From Gyrodactylus bullatarudis (lineage: Eukaryota; Platyhelminthes; Monogenea; Gyrodactylidea; Gyrodactylidae), in contig SSNU01000062.1 of assembly GCA_012064415.1 (NCBI GenBank), positions 551,097 to 615,096 on the forward strand: a stretch of DNA of 64,000 nucleotides, written 5' to 3'. Below are positions 32,563 through 45,100 of this stretch, piece by piece. The translations under genes were made by a program, and so were the position numbers. Position 1 is the first letter of the stretch. Each line of letters starts with the position of its first letter. The notes beneath the pieces were generated by a model, which was not told where the DNA came from, did not search any database, and saw only the letters and a program-made list of their open reading frames with translations.

Positions 32563-35500
32563 TCAATCAGTAATATCCTTATTTCCGTCTTGATAATCTT
32601 TCTTTTCTAGATCTCTGATTTTTTCTTCAGTTTCATTCTTATATAACTCAAACTGCCGCGTAATCAATTCAAGGTTTCTTAGTTCTTCATCAAAACGAGC
32701 TGCCTAAATTATCAAAATTGAGTAAGATTTATTCACTCACAATTTCTGGACTACTTACAATGTCCTCTTTCAACTGATTCAATTCTAAATTTTCTATGTG
32801 AATATTGCACAAATCCACTTCTAGTCTCTCTCGTATTTTTGTAAATTTTTCAACTTGTTCTTCCAAAAGTTTAAGCTCAAAATTTTTTCTCTCTAGACTT
32901 TTTTCTACATCTTGTTTATTCTTCATCCAAATTTCTCTTTCTTCGTTCCATTGCTCATACTGACGTTCCAGTTTGCTTGCTTCACTCTTTAGACTTTTAA
33001 TTTCTCTCAATGCTTCTTCTTTAAACTTAAAAAAAATTAAAATTTCCCTCCAACTTACTCTGTTTGATTCCTCACTTAAGGAAATCCAAGCTGATTTTTC
33101 TTCTTTGAGTTTTTGACGTTTTTCACGGCGTATTTTCTCTCTTTCTCCACATTCGTTTAGGTAAGGATATTCAATACCTTCTTGTTTCAGTTTGACAGAT
33201 TGATTCAGAGCTAAAGAGATTCAAGACAGTAAAAACAAAGACTCACCCCCGAGCCAAGTAACTTGCTCTTTACAATCATTAAACTCGAGCATGAAAACCG
33301 GTTTTTTATTGTTTATCACTCTCAATCGATAGGTAAGTCTATTCTTATCTTTTACCACGAATGACTGGAAAATTAATATAGAAAAAAATCATATTTCCGC
33401 ACGAAAACTATTGCAGATAGAAGATTTTTTAATCAATCAGTACATTTCTTCATAAAATACAACACAAAAATATTTTATACGTGTGTTTATTTTTTATGAT
33501 TTTGTACTCAAGTGTAACATTGAATGGGAAGCGAGGGGTGGGAATAGTGATAAATTCCTAAAGGAAATATCTTACTTCGATTATCGTTTCCATATCAAGA
33601 TTAATGACTACTTTCTTTTCGTCACTCTTCTCCTCTGTTCCGATAACAACAAATCCTGGATAGATCTGACACAATTGTGGCTTTGCACCAGAATTATTCC
33701 CCTTTGTTGAATGATCCTTATTCTTTAATATGACTCCCTTGGTAAATAAATAAATATTTGTTATCTGATTAAAAGTACCACAGTATTAATTAATGATCTT
33801 TGATGAAAATTTCGAAAGAAAATTCTAATTAATCTTTGTCAACGTTCTGACTGGCTCTCTTCCAAAACCATTCGAGAATGTGACCTCATTAAAAAACTGA
33901 ATCTAAAATTAATCTGAATCTAAATTAATTAATTTAAATTTCAGATTTTCAGTGGATTAACAGTAGTTTACCAAAAGCTAATAAATCTTGACATTTGCAT
34001 CTAGAAAGTCCTAATTGAATTCTATGATGATTTTTTCAATCATGCCTAACCCTTACATAAATAAATGTAGTTAATTCTTGATGCCGATAGAAACAAGTTT
34101 AAAATTTATGATGAACTCAATGAATGAAAGAGTAAATGGGTTTAAAGTAAAGGACACTCGAAGGAATTTAATAACAGAATCTATGGAGAATTTTTTGGCA
34201 CCATTTCTTACCATCTAAACAAATTCAAATTTTCAGGAAAGTAATCCTAAAAATCTCAAAAAAATTCAACAATGCATTTCATTTTAGCATAGTAAGGAGA
34301 TTTGTCAGGTTTTCAATTAATGATCTGACACTACACAGTCAGTTACTTACAAGTAAATTTTGAATTGGTGCTTTCAGAAATAATTTCTATTCCACTTATA
34401 TTAGATGAAGTATTCTAGCTTTCAAACATTTTCATGCAATAGAATTTGATACTAGGGAATGTTTGACAAAAAAAATAAACCAAGATACTTCGAAGAAAAA
34501 ACAATGTCATGATCCCTCTTCAAAGGAGTTTAGATGACAAACAAAAAATCTTTTTTTTCCTGATATAGGGTAAGTGTCTCCAATTTTTACTTGAAATGTT
34601 TTTCGATTATAAACTGTTTCTAGATAGTTTGGTCAAAAATGATCTTGACAAATTTATTGTTTTATGATTATTTTATGTCATGACAATCATAAAGTATTTT
34701 TTAATGTTTCTAATAAAAAGTAGGCAAAGTAAATGTTGTAAAACCTGAAAATATTCAATCGTATACTTGAGAAAAATTTAATCTCATTTGCTGTATTTTG
34801 TCAAGATCTTGAGATAATACATTGCCCTCTAAAGAAGATTAAATAAAAGAACATTCTACCAGTGTTATTTCTCGGAAATTTTGATTAAGAAAAAGGATAT
34901 TGAATAAAAATATTTAACTGACTGGTAGGATTCGCTGAGAGGATTTGGAACAGAAACACACCTTGTATGTATGATCAAGTTTATCCTAATGTTTAAACGA
35001 ATTGAGAATTTTGGTAAACTAAAAATTCCTTCTTTAGAAAGTTAAGTTACGAATTACCAGTGCATTTTATCTTCCAAATGATAAATTATCGAGATTTTTT
35101 TTATTTCAACATTTTTACCTAAGCTCTATTGAAATCAGATTGAGGAACGAGGTCTTAATTATGATCTACTAGTCTAGTCAAATCTTATGATCTTAAAAGA
35201 CCATGAATAAATTTTTAATTACCTGTTTAAAAATGCCAAGTTGAAGACAATCCAGATAATCTTGGTAGACTTCTCTAGCTGTTAAATGATTGATGGCCAT
35301 ATCTTGCATGATAGCGTTTAAAAGAACAACAGCTGAAGTAAAATCAATAGGAACATCAATGTCACATTCTATGTCTGATAAACTATTCTGTTAAAGGGGA
35401 AAAATCATGTGAGTGCTTCATTCATGTTGAAAATTTTTTATCAGCGATCTAATCTGGTCAATGTTAAAGCTTTATACTACTTTTTCAAAATCATACTTTC

Positions 35501-36725
35501 TAAGTTATCCCTCAATTGAATTCTCCAACTCAAAATAATAAATACCATCTTGAGTGCTCTTTTAAATCATCTAAAGTCTCCTCATTAAATAAAAGAGACT
35601 TTACTGAGATAACCATCTTGAGTACTCAAGTACAACATAATCTAGTTAGCTTACAAATTTAAAAATTTTTCTAGAGCTGAATAATCTGTAGTAAATGCCG
35701 CTTAACTCATCCTCCTTTTATTGACTCTGCTTAGTCTTTTAAATCCTTGATATCGTCAAATACATTGAGCTTAAAGGTTTTAAATTTTGTCAGATTGATT
35801 TTTTCAAGATTCTATTTCCTTTTCCAGATCTAAAAGTGGATCATTTTTCTAACTATAATAATGGAAATATTGAGTTTTTAGTAAAAGTAATAAATTCCCT
35901 TCTTCATATCAGTTAGCTTTATTCTACAAGTGCATAAATGATTAATAAAACTCGACTAAATGATCCTATCATTATAATAAAATCCTAACAGACAGACTAT
36001 AAAACTCAATTTTATATCAATAATCTCTAAAATTCAATAAAAGAATACCCAGATTACATAGATAATGAACTTGAAGAAAAGTAAACTACTTGATTTGTCG
36101 AGTTTCGAATTTCCTCTTTGATTTGTTGTTTGATTTTTGCTTTCAAATTCTTTGCCATTCCTGCATCGAAACACATTTGTTTCACAAGGACCATGAAGAT
36201 AAAAGTTAACTCATCCACGTCAATCATCGGTGGTAGCAGAACCTTGCCAGTATATTCATCCGTCATGCCGGAAATTATGAATATATTCCAGAATATGTAG
36301 CACAAATTATTTCCTAATAAATCTAGAACTTCCTTGGTGACATAAAACTTTTTGCACAGTGGCCAACATGCCTCGCTAAGTTTACTGTTCAATAGGGAGA
36401 CTTTTTCATTTTCCCGAAAAACAACATCTCCATCAGATTCCCTCTTTTCTTCGGCATTATCCAAGAGGCATTCATTGATGAATTTTTCAAATTCTTCAAA
36501 CCCTATAAAATCTGCTTCTTTCTCTGGGAATTTTTCATCAAATTGTTGGGACAAATCTTTTTCGAATATCGTTGATAAGCTATACGTGAAAAGCTGAAAT
36601 TGTAGATGAATTAACGAAAAAAATTTTACCTTTGTCTTGGCTCGACCCAATTCAGTCTCATTTTTACTAGTATCGAGGAGTCCGTTGAAGCCAAACCAAA
36701 TCTTTGGAATAAGATAATTGTTCAT
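32563..36725 (-). CDS. SWAP-70/DEF6 homologue (eight exons)
   Basis: Model: complement of 36630-36725, 36090-36593, 35223-35387, 33576-33737, 33247-33364, 33059-33210, 32759-33025, 32563-32703; 534 residues, all phases fit. SWAP-70 and DEF6 are phosphoinositide-binding, actin- and Rac-regulating proteins with an EF-hand-like N-terminus, a central PH domain and a C-terminal coiled coil. Matching features: N-terminal IPKIWFGFNGLLD (SWAP-70 begins with a similar IW.AF..LD block), CWPLCKKFYVTKE followed by YIFWNIFIIS, then REVYQDYLDCLQLGIFKQG leading into a PH domain that ends LEFNDCKEQVTWLGALNQSV (residues about 250-360), then a long Glu/Lys-rich coiled coil. Length is close to the family's 580-630. 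Introns of 36 and 33 nt are multiples of three and open, so they also read through; the homology argues for splicing. Confidence 0.82.
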
Positions 36726-39700
36726 GAATCTATGCGCAAAATATGATGTAATACTTTTAAGAAGTTAGAATCAATTTCCAAAAATATATACTGCAAAGTT
36801 AATTGAACTTTGTCCAAACATTATTGAACAGAATTTGACTTGTCATTTTTCAAAAATCATTAACACAATTTCAAGATAAACTGGAACTTAAAACTAACAG
36901 AAAACATGTCTGTATTTCAATGTGAAAGATAGAGGTTTAGATTTTGAGAAAATTATTACATTATCGTTTAAGTCCCATAATGTTTCCCACAGATACCCCC
37001 ACAGAGTATAATTATGTTAAAACCAATTTTCAATCACCACCAAGAAAAAAGAAACAAAATTAGTAACTTTTTTTGGAAAAAACTAAATTTCTGTCAACTT
37101 CAGTGACCAAATTCGAATCATTTATTTGTTTCTGGCCATCCGGAGAAAAAGATTCAGAGTTTTGTAAAAATAGTGAATCTCATCTTCATGTCAAATTTAG
37201 AATAAAGCTTATTATTATTTATTCAATTGAAAAAAAATGAAACTACAATTTGAAAGCTAATGACCCGCCTCGGTTTTTTCTTTCAAAACGATTTTCATCT
37301 ATCACTAATTTACAGCATACGTAGCATGAAAAATCCATATACTAATAGTTTTAACGACTGGTAGTTTTTTTTTCTCTCTTTAATTTCATTTTATAACAGC
37401 ATGATGATTACAAGATTGAATGCAATTTGAAATTTTCAATATATTAAAAATAAACATGCCATCAATCAAAGAAGGTAAATATTATTTTTCTCATTAAAAT
37501 GCTATGAGAAAAAAACAGATTCCAATTGGTTTATTTAATCCAATTTAGAGAATTCTTATTTCTTTTGAATTAACGAGAGAATGAAGAAAGTTCTGATCCA
37601 ATCATTATCCTTTTGTACAGAAGAATGTTCATTCATCTAATCAAAGGATAACCAAGCTGATTGATATCAAGTTTGGAATCTATGTTTTTTTCACAAAATC
37701 TAAATTTTTCCATCAGGAACTTGGATATGGCCAAGATTATGAGATCCAACTTTACCAATGAAAGAAAATTCATATATTCCCAAGGATCTAGTATCCATAG
37801 ATTTATTCCTCAATAGTAAAGAATTATCCTATTGAATTTAATTGTCCTTTGATGCTTTTGTGTTATCAAAAAATAGGATTTCCAAATGGATATTCATTCC
37901 TTTTTCGATTAGGATTAAAGGGAAAAGAATGGAAACCTTGGCCTCGTCAAAATTTCAAAAAAAGAGAAATTTCATAGACTAAAAGTATATTGTATAATAA
38001 ATAACCCATAAAAAGGATTAGGTCTAATGAGAATCTCATTTACAATCATTTATATATTCTGTTTTGATTATGAGAATAAATAAGACGGAAAAATGATCAC
38101 AGTTAGAATTTTTTAACACAAAAATTTAATCAATTTTAAATTACATTTTTGTTTCTGGATAAATTATTTTTCCAAATTCTTTGTACATTGTAAATCTGTT
38201 TTAAAATCTCGATCGAAAGAGTCGTCGTCCTAGAAATAAAATGAATCTTTCTCCTAAGATTACATAAAGATTATCTCTCATACGTAAAAATTATTTATTA
38301 TAATTCTCATTTTTATTCACGACAAGGCATTAGATGTAGAAACTATTTATTGAGAAGTCCTTTATCCAGTCCTTTCAAGTCCCTTAAGTTCCGGAGAAAT
38401 TTTTTTCATGATACTCATTTTATCTTTCGTCTATTATTGTTTTTTTCAATGCGCTGATTATGAATCTACAATTATTTTAGCGCAATTCGGGAGTTATTGA
38501 TCAATAGTTATTATAATTGGATAATTTTTTGAATTCGTTATCTTTGAAGCTTTAGATTAATAGATTTCCTATCTAATGAGGAGTATTTTCTGAGATTTAG
38601 ATGAATAATAAATATGTAAGGGTTAAATTATTAATTTTGAGATATAAAAGGGAAAATATGTTTTGCTTTTGCAACAAAATCTGGAATTCTCGATATTTTT
38701 CATTCGGTAAATTGAAAAAAATTAACCGCTCAAAGAATACAATTGGATAAAGATTCGGAATGAAAAGAATATGAAAAACGAAGATTGTCAATTCATTTAA
38801 GCTTATCTGTCCGATAAATTTTTCACAATTGGAGACTAATATCTCCATTTCCTATTTGGTAGGAGCCTGTCTTGAACTCTAATAAAATTATTCTTTAAAA
38901 TAACTAGCATCTAAAATTTCCTTATCATGGTAGTTCAATAGTTTTATTGACGATTCTTATCATACAATTATTTTGGAAGTAAATTTTTGTGACTTCATCT
39001 TCTAGCCTTTATTTGCCTTGTACACAAATTTACTAAACTCTTAGAAATATTTGATATTGGGAAAATTTATATTTTACTATAAATTTCATTTTTCTAATAT
39101 TTGTTTAGTAAATTATTCGGAATCCATATTTGTTCTATACTCTCTCCCAAATTGAAAGGGAAACAAAATCTGAAGCTCAAATGAAACTAATACCAAGATT
39201 TATTGAATATTTTTATATTTTCAAATTTGTTCTTTTTATCCTTCAGTTTTTTTTCGATAAAAACCAGAATAAAACCTAGTCTATTAGATAAAATAATCTA
39301 CGTTTAATAAAAAAGTCTTTCTTTCATCTAAAACTGACTATTTTTCTAAAATCTATTAAGGTCCTCTATTGTTCTTTTTGATAAAGATCAAGAATGCTTA
39401 CAAAAATTTACCTTTCGTTGGTTATTTTTCTACCAAGTATTCACATACTTGATTTAGTTTTTATTCATCTTATTTTGGTTTATATTCACTCTATTTTACG
39501 TATTCTATTCTATATTTCATGAGTTTCTCAGCGCTCTGTACTTCATTAATTTTTTTATTAATTATTTATAATTGTTAATTATCTGTTGTTCCCGTGAAAT
39601 TTATAAGTAAATGTATGCTAAAGTATCCACTAGAGTTGGACGAAATGAGAAAAATTTGAGAAAATTGATACCTAGATATGGTAAAAATAAAGAGAAAAAA

Positions 39701-42146
39701 TTAAAAATAAGAACTGGCCTAACTTAGGCCAAAATAAAACCCAAATTCTTACAAGCAGCCATAAACAAATTCCATGTTTCGCGGAAACCTAGAATTAAAT
39801 TTTGAAAACATATTTGTTTGAATATAAAAGAAATATTTTGACCGTGAATTCAAAATAAACTTTGAACGATAATGTTGTCGAACTTCGTCAAAATTCTTTA
39901 CTAATATTGGGTTCTGAACTCATGGGAGAAGGTTAGAGACAACAGAGGCATTTTCTAGTGATCAACGTTATATTTCGCCAGGTCTCTGAGGACGCTAGCT
40001 TGGTTGACATATAAAAATAAGAATCAAAATATAATCCACTATGAATTTAAAATATTATTTTATTACCGTATAATATTTATGACTAAAAGTTGAAAATTGA
40101 AATTAAAATTCCTCATCTGAAAGAAAATCAATGTTATCTGAATAAAATAAATCAAATGATAGAAAAATAACACATCTGACATGAGTTTTGACAAATCCCA
40201 TATAAAATTTTATAATATCATTATAATCTAAACTATGTTCTGACTTTTATTCTACGCAGTCTAAAATGCTCCCATTTAAAGAAGAAATTAGGAAAATGCT
40301 AATTTCTCAGTCTAAATAATCAAAGTTATAGTTAGGGGATCTTCACTCGAAACACACATTTCCCATCATTTTCCAATTACATATTTTTCTCAAATTATGA
40401 ATATCTTCTTTCTACAGATATAGACTATATTAATCAAATTCATTACTGAAGTATATACTGTAAATCATAAATCGATAAACCTCTAGTTCAGAAAAGAAAG
40501 TTTTTTGCACACCATTAGTGGAAATATCACAAAGGAAAGAAATCATATACAGTTTCATAAAATGATGCCAGCATAGACATTGAAAATTTGAATGATAATA
40601 AGAAATTTAATATCTTAATTTCCGTCTAATTTCATGAAATTTCTCTTTTTTTATTCAACTATATTTTTATTAATTACTACGCTTCTAAACTTTGAATAAA
40701 ACTGAAATACTGTATGACCGTACATTAATGGGAAACCAAGATCCCATATAGAAATTGACTGTTGTTAACAAATAGAGAATCACTCTTAGCCGATCTATTT
40801 CTTCTAAACAATAAGTCCGCTTTCAAAACTGAATTCAGATTCGGAATCAGCGTAATTACCTAAATTGGGCGAAACGAAGAGTTAAATTAACCTCCATCCA
40901 GATTATTCACTGACTAAAATTTTCTCTATAAATTTTCTTCAAACATCAATTTCTTATTTTTATGATTATGAATAAAATTTGAATAAATCAGATGGATATT
41001 TTTTTCGTTCCCAAATTTTAAGCAATATTTTAAAGTTGCTTACTTTAAAAGAAAATTTGATCTTTCAACTGAATATTGAACTGGGAATATAGTTAGTTTT
41101 CCTGAACACATGGTTAAGTTCCATTAATGTATTTTCTTCTTCCTCGTTTCATCATGTAATAAATGATTTATTTATATACTACAGTATTTGGAAGTGTATT
41201 GAAGAACCTTTGAAAACCTACACACAAACAAATTTTATTTTTAAGAACAGGGAAAGGTTTCAGATCAATACTTTGACTGTTACCAATCTTATATGAACAA
41301 ATACTTTCCTACAATAAACGTTGTGGTAACAAAATTATTCCAATTCACTAGAATAATCTAAATGAAATATTCGTATCAAGTGGAAAATCTAATGAATGAA
41401 TTCCAATGGTAGATTCAACAATAGGACATGGAATTTAAAGCAATTATTATTTAAAATACAACTACATTAAATATCATTAAAAAATCATTTTTCTTTGGTA
41501 GGAAAATTCAAACTTTTTCATTCATAATCATGAAAATATTGAGATTTTTTTCAATAATATGTAGCGTTTTTTCAGTTTACAGAATTAATCCTGAGAGAAA
41601 AATCAGTTGTTTCTAATCAAATTTCTACTTTTGCTCAAATGACACTTACTGAATATCGGGAAATCAGAATTCGATGAATAGTAGCAAAAATATTCGTTAT
41701 TCTAGGATATTTATCGGGGATTATAGGTTAATCGGCAATATATCAAGATTATAATAAATAATTTTAATGAATTTTAAAGGATTATCTTGTAGCTGATTAT
41801 TCTGTTTTCTGATCAAGCTACACAAACTCAAACGGCATCACTGATCTTAGAACTTTTTGCTCTGTCAGATGCCAGATATAATTTTTGAAAATCCCTAGTT
41901 AAGATGATTTTCTTTAAGCTTAAATTTTCATCAAATATCACGATACAAGATTTCATCAGATAAATTTCTTTTTGATGATGATAATCATAATTGAATTAAT
42001 CTGTTATGGGAATCTTTACTTGAAAATTCTCGAACAGTTGATTGGTTCAAAATTTACATCGTATTTTTATTGGTCTCTCTAAAAACACTAATAACCATAA
42101 TCATCTTTTGAAAATCATTTGTAAAAGAAGAAGAGAGACCATTCTG
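36726..42146. other. 5.4-kb gene-poor interval
   Basis: No supported gene between the SWAP-70 homologue and the GPCR. Open frames are few and short (for example 38597-38848 minus) and without family features. The only recognised item is the short repeat at 39861-40000, shared with 63332-63471. Confidence 0.5.
39861..40000 (+). repeat. second copy of the 140-bp insertion repeat
   Basis: It starts TTTGAACGATAAT and runs in parallel with 63332-63471, sharing blocks TTGTCGAACTTC, GGTTCTGAACTCATG, GAAGGTTAGAGA and ACGTTATATTTCGCCAGGTC. The copies diverge after GGTCTCT, so the right boundary is approximate. No target duplication is visible. It does not encode a protein and has no terminal inverted repeat. 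Confidence 0.6.
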
Positions 42147-45100
42147 ATGAATGATTCTGCGATCCAAGTTTACTATTCCATTTTGGCCAAGGAGGAGATT
42201 ATGAAAAATAATTCCGACTACTGTCAAAAATGGAACTGGGATGTACCAATGATATTCAATCCGTATTTACTTGTGACCGTGTTGTTTTTCATATTTTTAA
42301 TTGACTTGGTTGGAATCATTGGTAAGTAATTTCTTCTATCTAATTAACTCCATTTGAATTGAATTTATTTTTCGTTCAAAAACATTTGGAGATGATATCA
42401 GCTTGCACCTAGAATCCACTAGAAATCAATAATTTAACAACTGCATTATAAAATTTATAATATAAATGATCATTTATCATGATCAAGACTGTAACGAGAT
42501 AAATGAATTTATTTACATTTTTCTCTAAATTTTATTTCTTTCTTATTCATGGTTAAGCATTTTTCCTGATAAAATTTTCATTTTAATCATCAGTCACTAC
42601 ATCTTAGATTTGCTAAGCGAGCCGACTTAATCGATTTATCGCCATGCATTAATAGAGAAGAAAAATTCCCACAGCCTATCCGAAAGCTCAGTAATCTTAT
42701 TGACTTAAGGATTCCAGACTTATTTTTATGGAATTAAAAAAATTCTCTTTTCACATTATTTTATGCAAGAAAGTTAAAAATTCGATTCTTCATAAAATAC
42801 TATTTGGAGTTTTCATCGGATCATTAGACTTTCCAGAATATTTCCACTCTCGGAATTTTCAAGTTTCCCTAACTTGAAACAATTATAAATATCTAAATTA
42901 ATTGAAATAACTATAGAGAAAATACTTTCAAAAGGCCATTAATGGTTGGCAGAGTGATAAAAGTTAATATGAAATCATATTTCCATTCATTACTATGTAG
43001 CTTTAATTTTCAAGTAGAGCTTTAACAAATAGTTTTTTACCACAATCCCAAGATTAAATAGCTCTATTAGGGTTTTTTTCATTCTAATCTTTCATATTAT
43101 AAATGATTCTTAAAAAGTATACATAATTCGCAAAAAAGCATCAAGTTATATTATGATGCAATCAAAAGAACGTTTTAAATATATAAAAAAATATTCTCAT
43201 GCAGCTTTTTTAGTTCTTTAGTTTACATTGTTTCTAATGTGTAATTTCTCAGAATTTATTTTATTTTATATTTTCTTGTCCTGTTAATTCAAAAATAATA
43301 GTTGTAACCATGTAACCAATAAACTCTATAGCCAATAGAAATTAAAGAACAGTTGCCCCTCTTATTTCTCTCTAAGTTTACTTTGAATTGAGTTGGTCAT
43401 TTTATTATCGATGACATGAAAACTCACCGCGAGGGATTCGTTTTCATTTCATCGGTGTTAAAAAGCCCTTAGTCTCTTTGTCTTTTAGAAGAATTACTGC
43501 AAAACAAGAGGGGGCAAATGTTCATCAAACTCTTTACTGATTTTCGTTTGATCATGCAGCGTCATATCACACGTCTGTAACTCTAGCGAGTAAATTCAGA
43601 GAAAATTTTTGTTAAGGCGTCTAAATACTATTATTTTGTTACAATAAGAATATTTTATTTTTTATAAAGCAATAAATTGGAAAAAGATTACTTTATTAAT
43701 TTAGAAAGAAATATGGATGGATCGTAAATTAGGGGATATTTTAATCTTTCGATACATATCATGATTGTAATTAAAACAATTTCTAATCTTATCAGTAATC
43801 AATTTTAAAAATAATTCCATTTTATGACCTTGTTAATCCTTTTGACGAATTGAAATTTATAGATGAACATAAATGATGCCTGAATTTGTATTTCTCAGGA
43901 TCTATCATGATTTACGTTTGCTTTGCTACTTAGTCGCTTTAGCTCTTCATCAAAAAAAATGATTTAGCTTCTATGGCTTTATCGGTACGAAAAATAATCA
44001 CTTTTTTCCGTGAGACTAATGAAATTCTATCTAAGGCGTATAAAAAAAGGTTAATGTCATTTAAGAAAAAACAAAATTTTTCAGAATATCAAATAACCCG
44101 GAAGTGAGAAATTGATTTCGCCTCAACAGTAAAATTTTCATCTCAAATCAAGTTTATTGTCAAGAGATGAGAAATGACTATGATATATTTCTTTATGATC
44201 TCTATTTCATTGAGATTTCTTCTATATGAATTTGTTAAAACCAGAGTACAAAGAATGAGGAGAATCAAAACATTTGAAAAGCTACTACTGATCTTAACAA
44301 CATATTTGCAGTTTTTAAGTATTATGATAATATTTTTAAATAAAACTGATTTAAGTGATTTCAGTTAATAGCGCTTAAACGAAATTTTCATCTTAGTGAA
44401 ATACATTTGAGTAATGCATTGTTAAAATAATCTTGATCGAATAGGGATTTATCTTGGAACAGATTCACAATTGATCCCATCTTTATACCTTTGTTTTCTA
44501 CAAATATTTCTGCTCCTCTTGGTTTAGTATGATCACTCGCTAGCTGCCTCTCAATTGAGTTTGCCATTCTTTCAGCGAAAACCAAGTCGTTCGGTGTGCT
44601 CCCATTTGCATTGGGCTGCGTGTTGTGAGTTCTTACGTATTTTTCTGCTAGATCCTGAAAAGATACGCTTGGTTCTTTTGCCGCGTACTTCTTAAAATCT
44701 CTAATAGCTTGCTCTGCCAGTCCGTTAGACTGATGATGCCCTGGCGGTGTGAATTTGTGTACAATCTTCCTTTCCTCCATGAAGGCTTTGAACTCTTGAC
44801 TAGCGAAGTTCGTGCCATTGTCTGATACTATGATGAAGGGGTCTTGCATGTATCTGGTGATGTTTGTTATAGCCTGCACGGCCGTTTTTGGTCTCAAATC
44901 CTTGATTGGGTACACTTCCGTCCAATTTGAGTACGCGTCCACATAAATTAAAAAGGAGTACCCATTGTAGAACCCTAACGTCTATATGCACCCGTTGGAA
45001 TGGTGCTAAAGCTTCCTCATGTGATTTCAGATAGGCGTTTGTTCTTCTTCTTCTATTTAGCCTGCATGGTTCACACCTCGCGATAAACTTTTCCACTTCT

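Noticed and set aside
36118..36597. Plus-strand open frames at the SWAP-70 locus
   Set aside because: Antisense shadows of the SWAP-70 exon 36090-36593.
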